A DNA stretch of 9,663 nucleotides from contig JBILLS010000053.1 in the NCBI GenBank assembly GCA_044375955.1, positions 1-9,663 of the forward strand, written 5' to 3'. The notes beneath the pieces were generated by a model. It ran no database searches, was not told where the DNA came from, and was given only the letters and a program-made list of their open reading frames with translations. Source of the stretch: VGCC01 sp044375955 (lineage in GTDB: Bacteria; Actinomycetota; Actinomycetes; S36-B12). The translations under genes and the position numbers were made by a program. Positions 1 to 6,895 of this stretch are shown here, piece after piece (position 1 is the first letter of the stretch; each line of letters opens with the position of its first letter).

Positions 1-1
1 C

Positions 2-604
2 TTTCCCGCGTACCTGCAGCAACTCACCATGGAGAGCAACGGGAAGTCGGTCCGCCGGGATGGATCACGGATTGACTATCCGACGGGTGCGCTCTACTGG
101 GGTGAGCCAGGAACGAATGGACAGCACTCTTTCTATCAATTGCTGCATCAGGGCACGTCCGTCGTGGCCTGCGACATCATCGTGATCGCCACCGCGGCCC
201 ATGGCGAGACCGCGCAGCAGGACGTCCTCGTCGCCAACGCCCTGGCACAAGCGTCTGTTCTGAGCATCGGGAGAACGTACGACGCGGTTGTCGACATCGG
301 AGGGCCTGCGGAGTTGGTCCAGCATCGGCTCATGCCGGGTAACCGACCCGTGACGATCCTGATGACCCGGCAACTCACCCCGCGTTCCCTCGGGGCGCTG
401 ATCGCTCTCTATGAGCACATGGTCTTCGTCCAGGGTGCCGTGTGGGGCGTGAATTCCTTTGACCAGTGGGGGGTGGAGTTCGGCAAGGTTGTCGCTCAAG
501 GAATCGAAAAGGACATAGAGGCTGGCTCCTGGGACGACCCGACGCTCGACGACGCAACACGTGAGTCACTGCGCGCCTACCTCCGGCTACGCACCGCGGA
601 CTAG
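2..604 (+). CDS. pgi: Glucose-6-phosphate isomerase, C-terminal part (5' end outside window)
   Basis: This is the last 200 residues of glucose-6-phosphate isomerase, the cytosolic enzyme that interconverts glucose-6-phosphate and fructose-6-phosphate in glycolysis and gluconeogenesis. The frame is open from base 2, reading FPAYLQQLTMESNGKSV, so the ATG at 29 is an internal methionine and the gene starts off the left edge. Family landmarks are the GEPGTNGQHSFYQLLHQG block, whose His (125-127) matches the active-site His, and VWGVNSFDQWGVEFGK, which fits the second PGI signature; its Lys (485-487) matches the conserved active-site Lys. The reading frame is intact and ends with TAG at 602-604. 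That stop shares the CTAG at 601-604 with the stop of the convergent PAC2 gene, leaving no room for a terminator between them. The family assignment is secure; upstream context is unseen. Confidence 0.97.
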   Translation, partial: FPAYLQQLTMESNGKSVRRDGSRIDYPTGALYWGEPGTNGQHSFYQLLHQGTSVVACDIIVIATAAHGETAQQDVLVANALAQASVLSIGRTYDAVVDIGGPAELVQHRLMPGNRPVTILMTRQLTPRSLGALIALYEHMVFVQGAVWGVNSFDQWGVEFGKVVAQGIEKDIEAGSWDDPTLDDATRESLRAYLRLRTAD

Positions 605-1446
605 GCGCTGCCTCGCCGCCGCAGATAGCGCTCGAACTCCTTCGCGATCGCCTCACCCGACGCCTCGGGGAGCTCGGTTGTGTCCCGAGCCTCCTCCAAT
701 TGGCGCACGTATTCAGCAACTTCCTCGTCGTCCTCCGCGAGTTCGTTGACGCCCGTTTCCCAGGCACGCGACTCCTCGACAAGTTCGTCCAAGGGGACAG
801 GGATGTCGAGGATGTCTTCCACTCGACGCACGAGTGCGAGGGTTGCCTTCGGGGATGGGGCTTGCGAGACGTAATGCGGAATCGCCGCCCACAGGGAGAC
901 AGCTGGGATACCGAAACGCTCGCACGCCTCCTGCAAGACACCGACGATTCCCGTAGGTCCCTCGTACGTCGATGGCTCCATGCCGAGCTCCTCCCGCAGG
1001 CTCGGATCGGTGCATGAGCCAGTGACGGGCACGGGACGACTGTGTGGATTGTCCGAGAGGAGCGCAGCCAGGGTCACGAACATCGAGATGTTCAGCTCTG
1101 CGGCCAGCCCCAGGATCTCTCGCGAGAACTGCTGCCACTTCATGTTCGGCTCGATCCCCTGCACCAGAACCACGTCGCGGGGGAATAGTGGGGCCCTCGC
1201 CACAAAGAGCCGTGTCGTGGGCCACTGCAGTTGCCGCACTCCCGCAGCATCGAGGGAGATCAGAGGGCGGTTCACCTGGTAGTCGTAGTACTCCTCGGAG
1301 TCCAGATCCGTGAGCGGCTCCGCGGACCAGACATCGCGGAGGTGCGCCACCGCCGCGGATGCTGCCTCGCCGGCGTCGTTCCATCCCTCGAACGCGGCGA
1401 TCATGACCGGGTCGGTCAAGCTCGGCAGATCATCGAAGTCGATCAT
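601..1446 (-). CDS. PAC2 (proteasome assembly chaperone 2) family protein
   Basis: This 281-residue protein is a PAC2-family member. The family includes eukaryotic proteasome assembly chaperone 2 and archaeal PbaA/PbaB-type proteins; the role of the actinobacterial members is not established. Recognisable conserved blocks are FEGWNDAG (19-26), DYQVNRP (55-61), GIEPNMKW (97-104), DNPHSRPVPVTG (132-143), EGPTGIVGVL (162-171) and SLWAAIPHYV (184-193). No signal peptide or membrane segment is seen, so it is probably cytosolic. From about residue 215 the protein leaves the compact core and becomes charged and probably helical, ending EFERYLRRRGSA. The ATG at 1444-1446 is supported by GGGAG four bases upstream on the minus strand (1451-1455). 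The gene is divergent from metH and convergent with pgi. It lies about 5.5 kb from mpa, which makes a proteasome-related role attractive but unproven. Confidence 0.93.
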   Translation of the reverse strand: MIDFDDLPSLTDPVMIAAFEGWNDAGEAASAAVAHLRDVWSAEPLTDLDSEEYYDYQVNRPLISLDAAGVRQLQWPTTRLFVARAPLFPRDVVLVQGIEPNMKWQQFSREILGLAAELNISMFVTLAALLSDNPHSRPVPVTGSCTDPSLREELGMEPSTYEGPTGIVGVLQEACERFGIPAVSLWAAIPHYVSQAPSPKATLALVRRVEDILDIPVPLDELVEESRAWETGVNELAEDDEEVAEYVRQLEEARDTTELPEASGEAIAKEFERYLRRRGSA

Positions 1447-1466
1447 GCAACTCCCACATGGCCTCC

Positions 1467-1472
1467 AGCCTA
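1467..1472 (-). promoter_or_regulatory. Candidate -10 element for the PAC2 gene
   Basis: The minus strand reads TAGGCT here, matching the actinobacterial TANNNT -10 pattern. It lies 20 bases before the ATG at 1446. Transcription starting about 7 bases downstream would give a leader of roughly 13 bases containing the GGGAG ribosome-binding site. No good -35 is visible. The element is weak, because TANNNT occurs by chance. Confidence 0.25.
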
Positions 1473-1518
1473 GGCCGTGTCAGCGTTCACGTGGGGTGCG
1501 CGGCTGCACACGGGGAAC

Positions 1519-1524
1519 TACGCT
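1519..1524 (+). promoter_or_regulatory. Candidate -10 element for metH
   Basis: TACGCT fits TANNNT and ends nine bases before the ATG at 1534. A start of transcription 7-8 bases downstream would leave a leader of only two or three bases, close to a leaderless mRNA. This would fit the lack of a well-placed Shine-Dalgarno sequence: the nearest purine run, GGGGA at 1512-1516, is 17 bases from the ATG. No -35 match is seen. The whole PAC2-metH gap is under 90 bases, too short for a full cobalamin riboswitch. Confidence 0.22.
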
Positions 1525-1533
1525 CATGCCGTT

Positions 1534-4500
1534 ATGCCTACGAGCCTCCCAACGGCGGGACCCGGGTCCCTCAGGGCCGCGTGGTCCGAACGGGTGGTCG
1601 TCGCCGACGGCGCCATGGGCACGATGCTCCAGGCGCACAACCCCACACTCGAGGACTTTCAGGGGCACGAGGGGTGCAACGAGATCCTGAACGTGACCCG
1701 TCCGGACATCGTGGCCGACGTTCACGCCGCCTACCTCGCCGTGGGCGCCGATTGTGTCGAGACGAACACCTTTGGCGCGAATCTCGGGAATCTCTCCGAA
1801 TACGGAATCGCCGATCGAATCTACGAGCTGGCCCACGCAGGCGCAGAGATCGCTCGAGCTGCCGCAGATGAATGGTCCACCCCCGAACGCCCTCGTTGGG
1901 TCCTGGGCTCCGTGGGGCCGGGGACCAAGCTCCCGTCCCTCGGACACGTCCACTACAGCGAGCTGCGCGATACCTACCAGGTCCAGGTCCAGGCCCTGAT
2001 CGATGGCGGCGTCGATGCCATCCTCATCGAGACAGCCCAAGACCTGCTCCAGGCCAAGGCGGCGCTCATCGGAGCGCGACGTGCACTAGAAGCCAGCGGG
2101 ATCTACCTCCCGCTCATCGCGCAGGTCACCGTGGAAACCACGGGCACGATGCTTCTTGGCTCGGAGATCGGAGCGGCGCTCACCGCCTTGGAGCCTCTCC
2201 GCATCGACGTGATCGGCTTGAACTGCGCGACCGGCCCTCTGGAGATGAGCGAGCACCTGCGCACCCTGAGCCAGCAGGCGCGGATAGGTCTCTCCGCGAT
2301 GCCGAATGCGGGTCTACCGATCATCACTGCGCAGGGCGCCTACTACCCGTTGACCCCTGATGAACTCGCCGCCTCTCACGAGACCTTCGTCCGGGACTAC
2401 GGCCTTTCGCTGGTCGGGGGGTGCTGCGGTACCACCCCCGAGCACATCGCCGCGGTGGTCGCCCGTGTCGGGACGCTTCCCTTGCCGCACCGTGAGCCAC
2501 GCCCCGTCGCTGCAGTGAGCAGTCTCTATCAGCAGGTTCCACTCGTCCAGGACTCGACGTATCTGTCCATCGGCGAGCGTACGAACGCGAACGGCTCCAA
2601 GGCCTTCCGGGACGCCATGCTCGGCCAAGACCTCGAACAGTGCGTCGAGATCGCGCGAGATCAGATCCGTGATGGCGCCCACGTGCTCGATCTCTGCGTC
2701 GATTACGTGGGTCGCGACGGTGTTGCGGACATGTCCGAACTCGCCTATCGGATGGCCACGGCCTCCACGCTCCCGCTGATGCTTGACTCAACCGAACCCG
2801 GGGTGCTCGAGGCCGGGCTTGAGCGCCTTGGCGGCCGCTCGATCATCAACTCGGTCAACTTCGAGGATGGCGATGGACCCGAATCCCGTTTCGCCCGAAC
2901 GATGCCCCTCGTCGTCGAGCACGGTGCCGCGGTTGTCGCTCTCACCATCGATGAGGAGGGTCAGGCACGCACCGCGGAGTGGAAAGTCAGGGTGGCCCGT
3001 CGCTTAATCGAATCACTTACCCGGGAATGGGGGATGCGGACGTCGGACATTCTCGTGGATCCGCTGACATTCCCGATCGCGACTGGACAGGAGGAGACAC
3101 GTCGCGACGCGATCGAGACCATCGAGGCCATCCGAGAGATCCATCGGCTTTTCCCCGAGGTGAACACGGTCCTCGGACTCTCGAACGTCTCCTTCGGCCT
3201 GAACCCAGCGGCCCGGCAGGTGTTGAACTCGGTATTCCTCCACGAATGCACCGAAGCCGGGCTCACCTCCGCGATCGTGCACGCCTCGAAGATCCTTCCC
3301 ATGAACCGGATCGACCCCGATCACCGCGCCGTTGCCCTCGATCTGGTGTACGACCGTCGCGAGTACGACGATTCGGGCAATGTCACCTACGACCCACTCC
3401 AGCGTTTCCTAGAGCTCTTCGAAGGCGCGGAGTCGACCTCACTGCGCGCATCCAAGGCTGAGGAGCTGGCGCAGCTGCCTCTACGAGAGCGCCTGCAGCG
3501 TCGGATCATCGACGGAGAACGCCAAGGTCTCGACGACGACCTGACACTCGCACTGGAGGAGATGACCGCGCTGGAGATCGTCAACGATCACCTGCTCGAA
3601 GGCATGAAGGTGGTTGGTGACCTCTTCGGGTCCGGCGAGATGCAGTTGCCTTTCGTCCTGCAGAGCGCGGAGGTCATGAAGTCAGCGGTCACTTTCCTTG
3701 AACCCTTTATGGAACGCGTCGACGAGTCCGGCAAGGGCACCATGGTGCTTGCGACGGTGAAGGGTGATGTCCATGACATCGGTAAGAACCTCGTTGACAT
3801 CATCCTGAGCAACAACGGGTACAACGTCGTGAACATCGGCATCAAGCAGCCTGTGTCCGCCATCATCGAGGCCGCCCAGAATCAGAATGCGGATGTCATC
3901 GGCATGAGCGGACTTCTCGTCAAGAGCACCGTCATCATGAAGGAGAATCTCGAGGAGATGAACGCTCGCGGTATCGCGGGGGATTACCCGGTGATCCTGG
4001 GCGGTGCCGCCCTGACCCGCGCCTACGTTGAGCAGGATCTCGCCGAGCTCTACCTAGGTGACGTCCGTTACGCACGGGATGCGTTCGAGGGGCTCAAGCT
4101 CATGGACATCATCATGGCGATAAAGCGGGGTGAGGTCGGTGCGCAGTTGCCCGAGCCCCGACAACGGCGCGTGCGAACCTCGTCTGCACCACGTGTGAGC
4201 GACGTGGAAGTTCCCGAGAGATCCGACGTCGCGATCGACAACACCGTTCCGAACCCGCCCTTCTGGGGGGACCGGATCGTGCGCGGTATCCCGCTGGCCG
4301 AGTATCTGCCCTACCTCGACGAGCGAGCACTCTTCATGGGGCAGTGGGGCCTCAAGTCGGCACGCGGGGACGGCCCCAGTTACGAGGAGCTTGTCGAGAC
4401 CGAGGGGCGACCGAGACTTCGCTATTGGATCGATCGAATCCAAACGGAGTCGATGATCGAGCCCGCGGTCGTCTACGGGTACTTTCCCTGTGCCTCCCAC

Positions 4501-5043
4501 GGGAACACCCTCGACGTCTACGAACCCACGGGTGGCGAGGTAGCGGCGAGCTTCACGTTCCCGCGTCAGCGACGTGGCAGATTCCTCTGCCTGTCGGATT
4601 TCTTCCGACCGTCTTCATCCGGTGAGCGCGATGTCGTGGCCCTTGATGTCGTGACCATGGGCAATGCCGCATCCGAGGCCACCGCGCGCCTGTTCGCCAA
4701 GGATGCTTACCGGGACTACCTCGAGCTCCACGGCCTCAGTGTCCAATTGACCGAGGCACTTGCGGAGTACTGGCATGCGCGTATCCGCGCCGAAATCGGC
4801 TTCGGGGACGAGGATGAGCACGACATGGACATTCTCATCAGCAAACAGGGCTACCGCGGCTCCCGCTACTCTTTCGGATATCCCGCATGCCCGGACCTTG
4901 AACTCCAGGTGGGCCTCTTCCGGCTCCTGCAACCCGAGCGCATCGGGGTGGAACTCTCCGAGGAATTCCAGATCCATCCAGAGCAATCCACGAGCGCCAT
5001 CATCGTCCATCACCCGGAGGCGAAATACTTCAACGCTGTGTGA
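1534..5043 (+). CDS. metH: Methionine synthase, cobalamin-dependent (5-methyltetrahydrofolate-homocysteine methyltransferase)
   Basis: B12-dependent methionine synthase moves the methyl group of 5-methyltetrahydrofolate to homocysteine through cobalamin, in the cytosol. With the ATG at 1534 it has 1169 residues and the full four-module order. The homocysteine module (about 10-325) has DGAMGT (25-30) and the three zinc cysteines: C231 in GLNCATGP and C297/C298 in GGCCGTT. The folate module (about 340-605) has GERTN at 347. The cap and B12 module (about 635-885) has DVHDIG at 745-750, with H747 as the lower cobalt ligand. The AdoMet reactivation module (about 900-1165) has R1111-x3-G-Y1116-P. 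All key residues are present. An in-frame GTG at 1477 would add 19 residues (MSAFTWGARL...), but it has no ribosome-binding site and the extension is not like the family. The 3' end overlaps the convergent nuclease gene by 14 bases. Confidence 0.96.
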   Translation: MPTSLPTAGPGSLRAAWSERVVVADGAMGTMLQAHNPTLEDFQGHEGCNEILNVTRPDIVADVHAAYLAVGADCVETNTFGANLGNLSEYGIADRIYELAHAGAEIARAAADEWSTPERPRWVLGSVGPGTKLPSLGHVHYSELRDTYQVQVQALIDGGVDAILIETAQDLLQAKAALIGARRALEASGIYLPLIAQVTVETTGTMLLGSEIGAALTALEPLRIDVIGLNCATGPLEMSEHLRTLSQQARIGLSAMPNAGLPIITAQGAYYPLTPDELAASHETFVRDYGLSLVGGCCGTTPEHIAAVVARVGTLPLPHREPRPVAAVSSLYQQVPLVQDSTYLSIGERTNANGSKAFRDAMLGQDLEQCVEIARDQIRDGAHVLDLCVDYVGRDGVADMSELAYRMATASTLPLMLDSTEPGVLEAGLERLGGRSIINSVNFEDGDGPESRFARTMPLVVEHGAAVVALTIDEEGQARTAEWKVRVARRLIESLTREWGMRTSDILVDPLTFPIATGQEETRRDAIETIEAIREIHRLFPEVNTVLGLSNVSFGLNPAARQVLNSVFLHECTEAGLTSAIVHASKILPMNRIDPDHRAVALDLVYDRREYDDSGNVTYDPLQRFLELFEGAESTSLRASKAEELAQLPLRERLQRRIIDGERQGLDDDLTLALEEMTALEIVNDHLLEGMKVVGDLFGSGEMQLPFVLQSAEVMKSAVTFLEPFMERVDESGKGTMVLATVKGDVHDIGKNLVDIILSNNGYNVVNIGIKQPVSAIIEAAQNQNADVIGMSGLLVKSTVIMKENLEEMNARGIAGDYPVILGGAALTRAYVEQDLAELYLGDVRYARDAFEGLKLMDIIMAIKRGEVGAQLPEPRQRRVRTSSAPRVSDVEVPERSDVAIDNTVPNPPFWGDRIVRGIPLAEYLPYLDERALFMGQWGLKSARGDGPSYEELVETEGRPRLRYWIDRIQTESMIEPAVVYGYFPCASHGNTLDVYEPTGGEVAASFTFPRQRRGRFLCLSDFFRPSSSGERDVVALDVVTMGNAASEATARLFAKDAYRDYLELHGLSVQLTEALAEYWHARIRAEIGFGDEDEHDMDILISKQGYRGSRYSFGYPACPDLELQVGLFRLLQPERIGVELSEEFQIHPEQSTSAIIVHHPEAKYFNAV

Positions 5044-5911
5044 TGACCTGATCGTCGGGTGTCTCCATGAGGTCCTCGACGCCGGGAAATGGCGGGGGCA
5101 CACCGTCGAATGCGGGGCAGAAACTCTGGTAGGAACACCAGTCGCACAGCTTCGAAGGGGTGGGCTCGAATCCCTCCTCAACGGCGACACGGATGGCGTC
5201 CCTGATCGCCAGGATGGCCGATTCTGTGGCGAGGAGTTGCTCCTCACTCGGGGACAGCCGCAAGGTCTGTCCGTTGCCGAGGTACATCAGCTGCAGCATG
5301 CTGGGCATGGTTCCCGTTGTACGCCACCAGATGAGTGCATAGAACCGCATTTGGAACATCGCCTTCGCCTCGAAGCGCGGGCTGGGCGCACGACCGGTCT
5401 TGTAGTCCACGATGCGAACCCGCCCGTCCGGAGCGATCTCGACGCGGTCCACGAAGCCCCGGCCCACGAAGCCAGGCTCCAACTCTGCGCTGACCGCCAA
5501 CTCGCGCGCATGGGGTGTGATGCGCCGCGGATCCTCCAAGGCGAAATACGTGTCCAACAGGGGGTGCAGAGGGCTGAGAATCGCCGCGGCGTGCTCATCG
5601 GGAGAAAGGTCGCCACGGAGACCCTGGCCCAGAGCGGAGTAGGCGTCGGCGTCCGAATCCCGGAGTGCGATGAGCGCCGTGTGCAAGTGCAGTCGCGTCG
5701 CATCGACTGTCCGCTCTGACGGGGGGAGTTCGAAGAGGTTCTCGAGCGCCTCATGGATCAGGGTTCCACGGATGGCGGCCGGCGAGGGTGCCTCGGGAAG
5801 GCGGTCGATCGACCGGAGACGAAAGAGGAGCGGGCAGTTCTGAAAGTCGTTTGCGCGCGACGGGGAGAGTGATCGCGGAAATCCCGAACCTTCCACCTCG
5901 CGCTCCGTCAT
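5030..5911 (-). CDS. Stand-alone RecB/Cas4-like PD-(D/E)XK nuclease with Fe-S cysteine signature
   Basis: This 293-residue protein belongs to the RecB-family exonuclease group (PDDEXK_1). Active-site features appear in order: H53 in GTLIHEALE, D155 in GFVDRVE, D169-Y-K171 in IVDYKTG, and Q187-x3-Y191 in the QMRFYAL helix. Four cysteines, C26 near the N-terminus (FQNCP) and C256-x2-C259-x5-C265 near the C-terminus, match the arrangement that holds a 4Fe-4S cluster in AddB and Cas4. There is no helicase domain, so it is a lone nuclease rather than RecB or AddB. Its substrate is unknown; single-stranded or end-containing DNA is likely from the family. The ATG at 5909-5911 is preceded on the minus strand by AAGGTG five bases away. 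No CRISPR repeats or other cas genes are in the window, so a Cas4 role is unlikely. It is divergent from trmI and overlaps metH at its 3' end. Confidence 0.9.
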   Translation of the reverse strand: MTEREVEGSGFPRSLSPSRANDFQNCPLLFRLRSIDRLPEAPSPAAIRGTLIHEALENLFELPPSERTVDATRLHLHTALIALRDSDADAYSALGQGLRGDLSPDEHAAAILSPLHPLLDTYFALEDPRRITPHARELAVSAELEPGFVGRGFVDRVEIAPDGRVRIVDYKTGRAPSPRFEAKAMFQMRFYALIWWRTTGTMPSMLQLMYLGNGQTLRLSPSEEQLLATESAILAIRDAIRVAVEEGFEPTPSKLCDWCSYQSFCPAFDGVPPPFPGVEDLMETPDDQVITQR

Positions 5912-5917
5912 TCCGGC

Positions 5918-5923
5918 ACCTTA
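5918..5923 (-). promoter_or_regulatory. Candidate -10 element for the nuclease gene (overlaps its possible ribosome-binding site)
   Basis: The minus strand reads TAAGGT, then six bases, then the ATG at 5911. TANNNT followed by about six bases is the arrangement expected for an actinobacterial leaderless transcript. The same bases include AAGGTG (5917-5922), which can be read as a Shine-Dalgarno site. Only one reading can be right for a given transcript. No -35 match is visible. Confidence 0.3.
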
Positions 5924-5931
5924 GTGAGGGA

Positions 5932-5937
5932 TAGGGT
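5932..5937 (+). promoter_or_regulatory. Candidate -10 element for trmI (leaderless arrangement)
   Basis: TAGGGT fits TANNNT and is followed by six bases (CCTGGG) and the GTG at 5944, again the leaderless spacing. It is only eight bases from the candidate -10 of the divergent nuclease gene. If used, it favours 5944 as the true start of trmI, where no clear Shine-Dalgarno sequence is found. No -35 match is seen. Confidence 0.32.
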
Positions 5938-5943
5938 CCTGGG

Positions 5944-6888
5944 GTGGCGCGCCGCCCCAGTCATCCGACCGCACCATCGGATCCCGTGGATCCACGTGTC
6001 CGTCGAGGTCCAGTGCTCTCCGTCGGAGAGATCGTTCACGTGCTTGATCCGCGGGGAAACAAATACACCATCACCCTCGAGGTCGGGCATGCGCTGCACA
6101 CGCATCGGGGTCAGATTGCGCACGACCTTCTCATCGGTCGATCACCCGGTTTCACCATCGCATCCACCAAGGACGTGGAATTTCTGGTCATGAGGCCACA
6201 ACTCGACGACTACGTCCTCGGAATGCCGCGGGGAGCAGCGGTCGTCTACCCCAAGGACGCCGCGCGCATCGTGGCGCTGGCAGACGTCGGTGAGGGCAGC
6301 TCCGTGGTGGAGGCGGGTGCCGGCTCTGGAGCCCTCACCTGCTACCTGGTTCGCGCCGCTGGGTCCCATGGATCCGTGGTCTCGATTGAGGCGCGTCCTG
6401 ACTTCGCCGAAATCGCAACGGAGAACGTGCGGAGATGGTTCGGGGGAAATCCACGCACATGGAGTATCTGCGTGGGTACGTTGCAAGAAGTTGCAGCAGC
6501 AATGTCACCGGAGACCGTCGATGCCGTCGTTCTCGACATGCTGGCTCCCTGGGAATGCCTCCCCAGCGCTGATCACATCCTCAAGCCGGGGGGAGCGCTC
6601 GTGGTCTACGTCGCCACGACCACCCAGATGTCCCGGGTAGTCGAGGAAATGAGGGCGAGCAATCGCTGGGTGGAACCGCGGGCCGAGGAGCTGATGCTTC
6701 GAACGTGGCACCTGGATGGCCTTGCAGTCCGCCCCGATCACCGCATGAACGGGCACACCGGTTTTCTTGTCTCGTCCCGTCGCATGGCTTCGGACTCCTC
6801 GCCGCCTCGCCGCCATAGGCGTCCCGCACCAGGCGCCTACGGATCTGACTACTCGGGTCCAGGGGCGTTGTCGTCACATGGCGATTAG
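5944..6888 (+). CDS. trmI: tRNA (adenine-58-N1)-methyltransferase TrmI
   Basis: TrmI uses S-adenosylmethionine to methylate N1 of A58 in the T-loop of tRNAs; characterised members are homotetramers. The 314-residue protein resembles mycobacterial Rv2118c throughout. It has a small N-terminal domain with HTHRGQIAHD (52-61) and YVLGMPRGAAVVYPKDA (90-106), then a Rossmann-fold methyltransferase with EAGAGSG (123-129) for AdoMet, acidic E149 at the end of the second strand, and LDMLAPW (197-203). The C-terminal part has GLAVRPDHRMNGHTGFLV (259-276), followed by a low-complexity Pro/Ser/Arg tail. The GTG at 5944 gives about 23 residues (Pro/Arg-rich) more than Rv2118c. An alternative GTG at 6013, with GAGG four bases upstream, would match the usual length. 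I keep 5944 because of the upstream -10-like element. The gene is the first of a probable trmI-mpa-dop operon, 24 bases before mpa. Confidence 0.93.
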   Translation: MARRPSHPTAPSDPVDPRVRRGPVLSVGEIVHVLDPRGNKYTITLEVGHALHTHRGQIAHDLLIGRSPGFTIASTKDVEFLVMRPQLDDYVLGMPRGAAVVYPKDAARIVALADVGEGSSVVEAGAGSGALTCYLVRAAGSHGSVVSIEARPDFAEIATENVRRWFGGNPRTWSICVGTLQEVAAAMSPETVDAVVLDMLAPWECLPSADHILKPGGALVVYVATTTQMSRVVEEMRASNRWVEPRAEELMLRTWHLDGLAVRPDHRMNGHTGFLVSSRRMASDSSPPRRHRRPAPGAYGSDYSGPGALSSHGD

Positions 6889-6891
6889 AGT
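6886..6891 (+). promoter_or_regulatory. Candidate internal -10 element for mpa-dop
   Basis: TAGAGT fits TANNNT and its first three bases are the stop codon of trmI. Transcription from about 6898 would give a leader of roughly 15 bases that keeps the strong mpa ribosome-binding site. It could give the proteasome genes some independence from trmI. No -35 at proper spacing is seen: TTGTCG at 6868-6873 is too close. Confidence 0.22.
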
Positions 6892-6895
6892 CACA

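Noticed and set aside
713..1384. Second minus-strand frame (223 codons) within the PAC2 gene
   Set aside because: Its composition is Arg/Gly/Ala-rich frame-shadow, while the overlapping PAC2 frame has conserved blocks and a ribosome-binding site.
1453..1495. Inverted repeats in the PAC2-metH gap: GGCCT-N7-AGGCC (1460-1476) and CCCACATG / CACGTGGG (1453-1460, 1488-1495)
   Set aside because: The arms are five and eight bases, the second with a mismatch, in GC-rich DNA. They overlap without a common centre and match no operator I know. Conservation in relatives would be needed to revive them.
1447..1533. Cobalamin or SAM riboswitch upstream of metH
   Set aside because: The gap to the divergent PAC2 gene is under 90 bases, too short for a full cobalamin riboswitch (about 200 bases), and no SAM-riboswitch-like helix pattern is visible. 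The B12-independent enzyme gene metE, a common riboswitch target, is not here.
4615..5247. Minus-strand frame (210 codons) spanning the metH 3' end and the nuclease gene 3' end
   Set aside because: It is out of frame with both real genes, has no recognised motifs and has low-complexity Ser/Arg-rich sequence.
5030..5911. Reading the Fe-S nuclease as Cas4 of a CRISPR system
   Set aside because: No direct-repeat arrays or other cas genes occur in the window, and the neighbours are housekeeping genes.
6013..6888. Alternative trmI start at the GTG at 6013
   Set aside because: It is possible: GAGG lies four bases upstream and the length would match Rv2118c. It was not preferred because the upstream TAGGGT-N6-GTG at 5932-5946 favours 5944; the choice is not certain.
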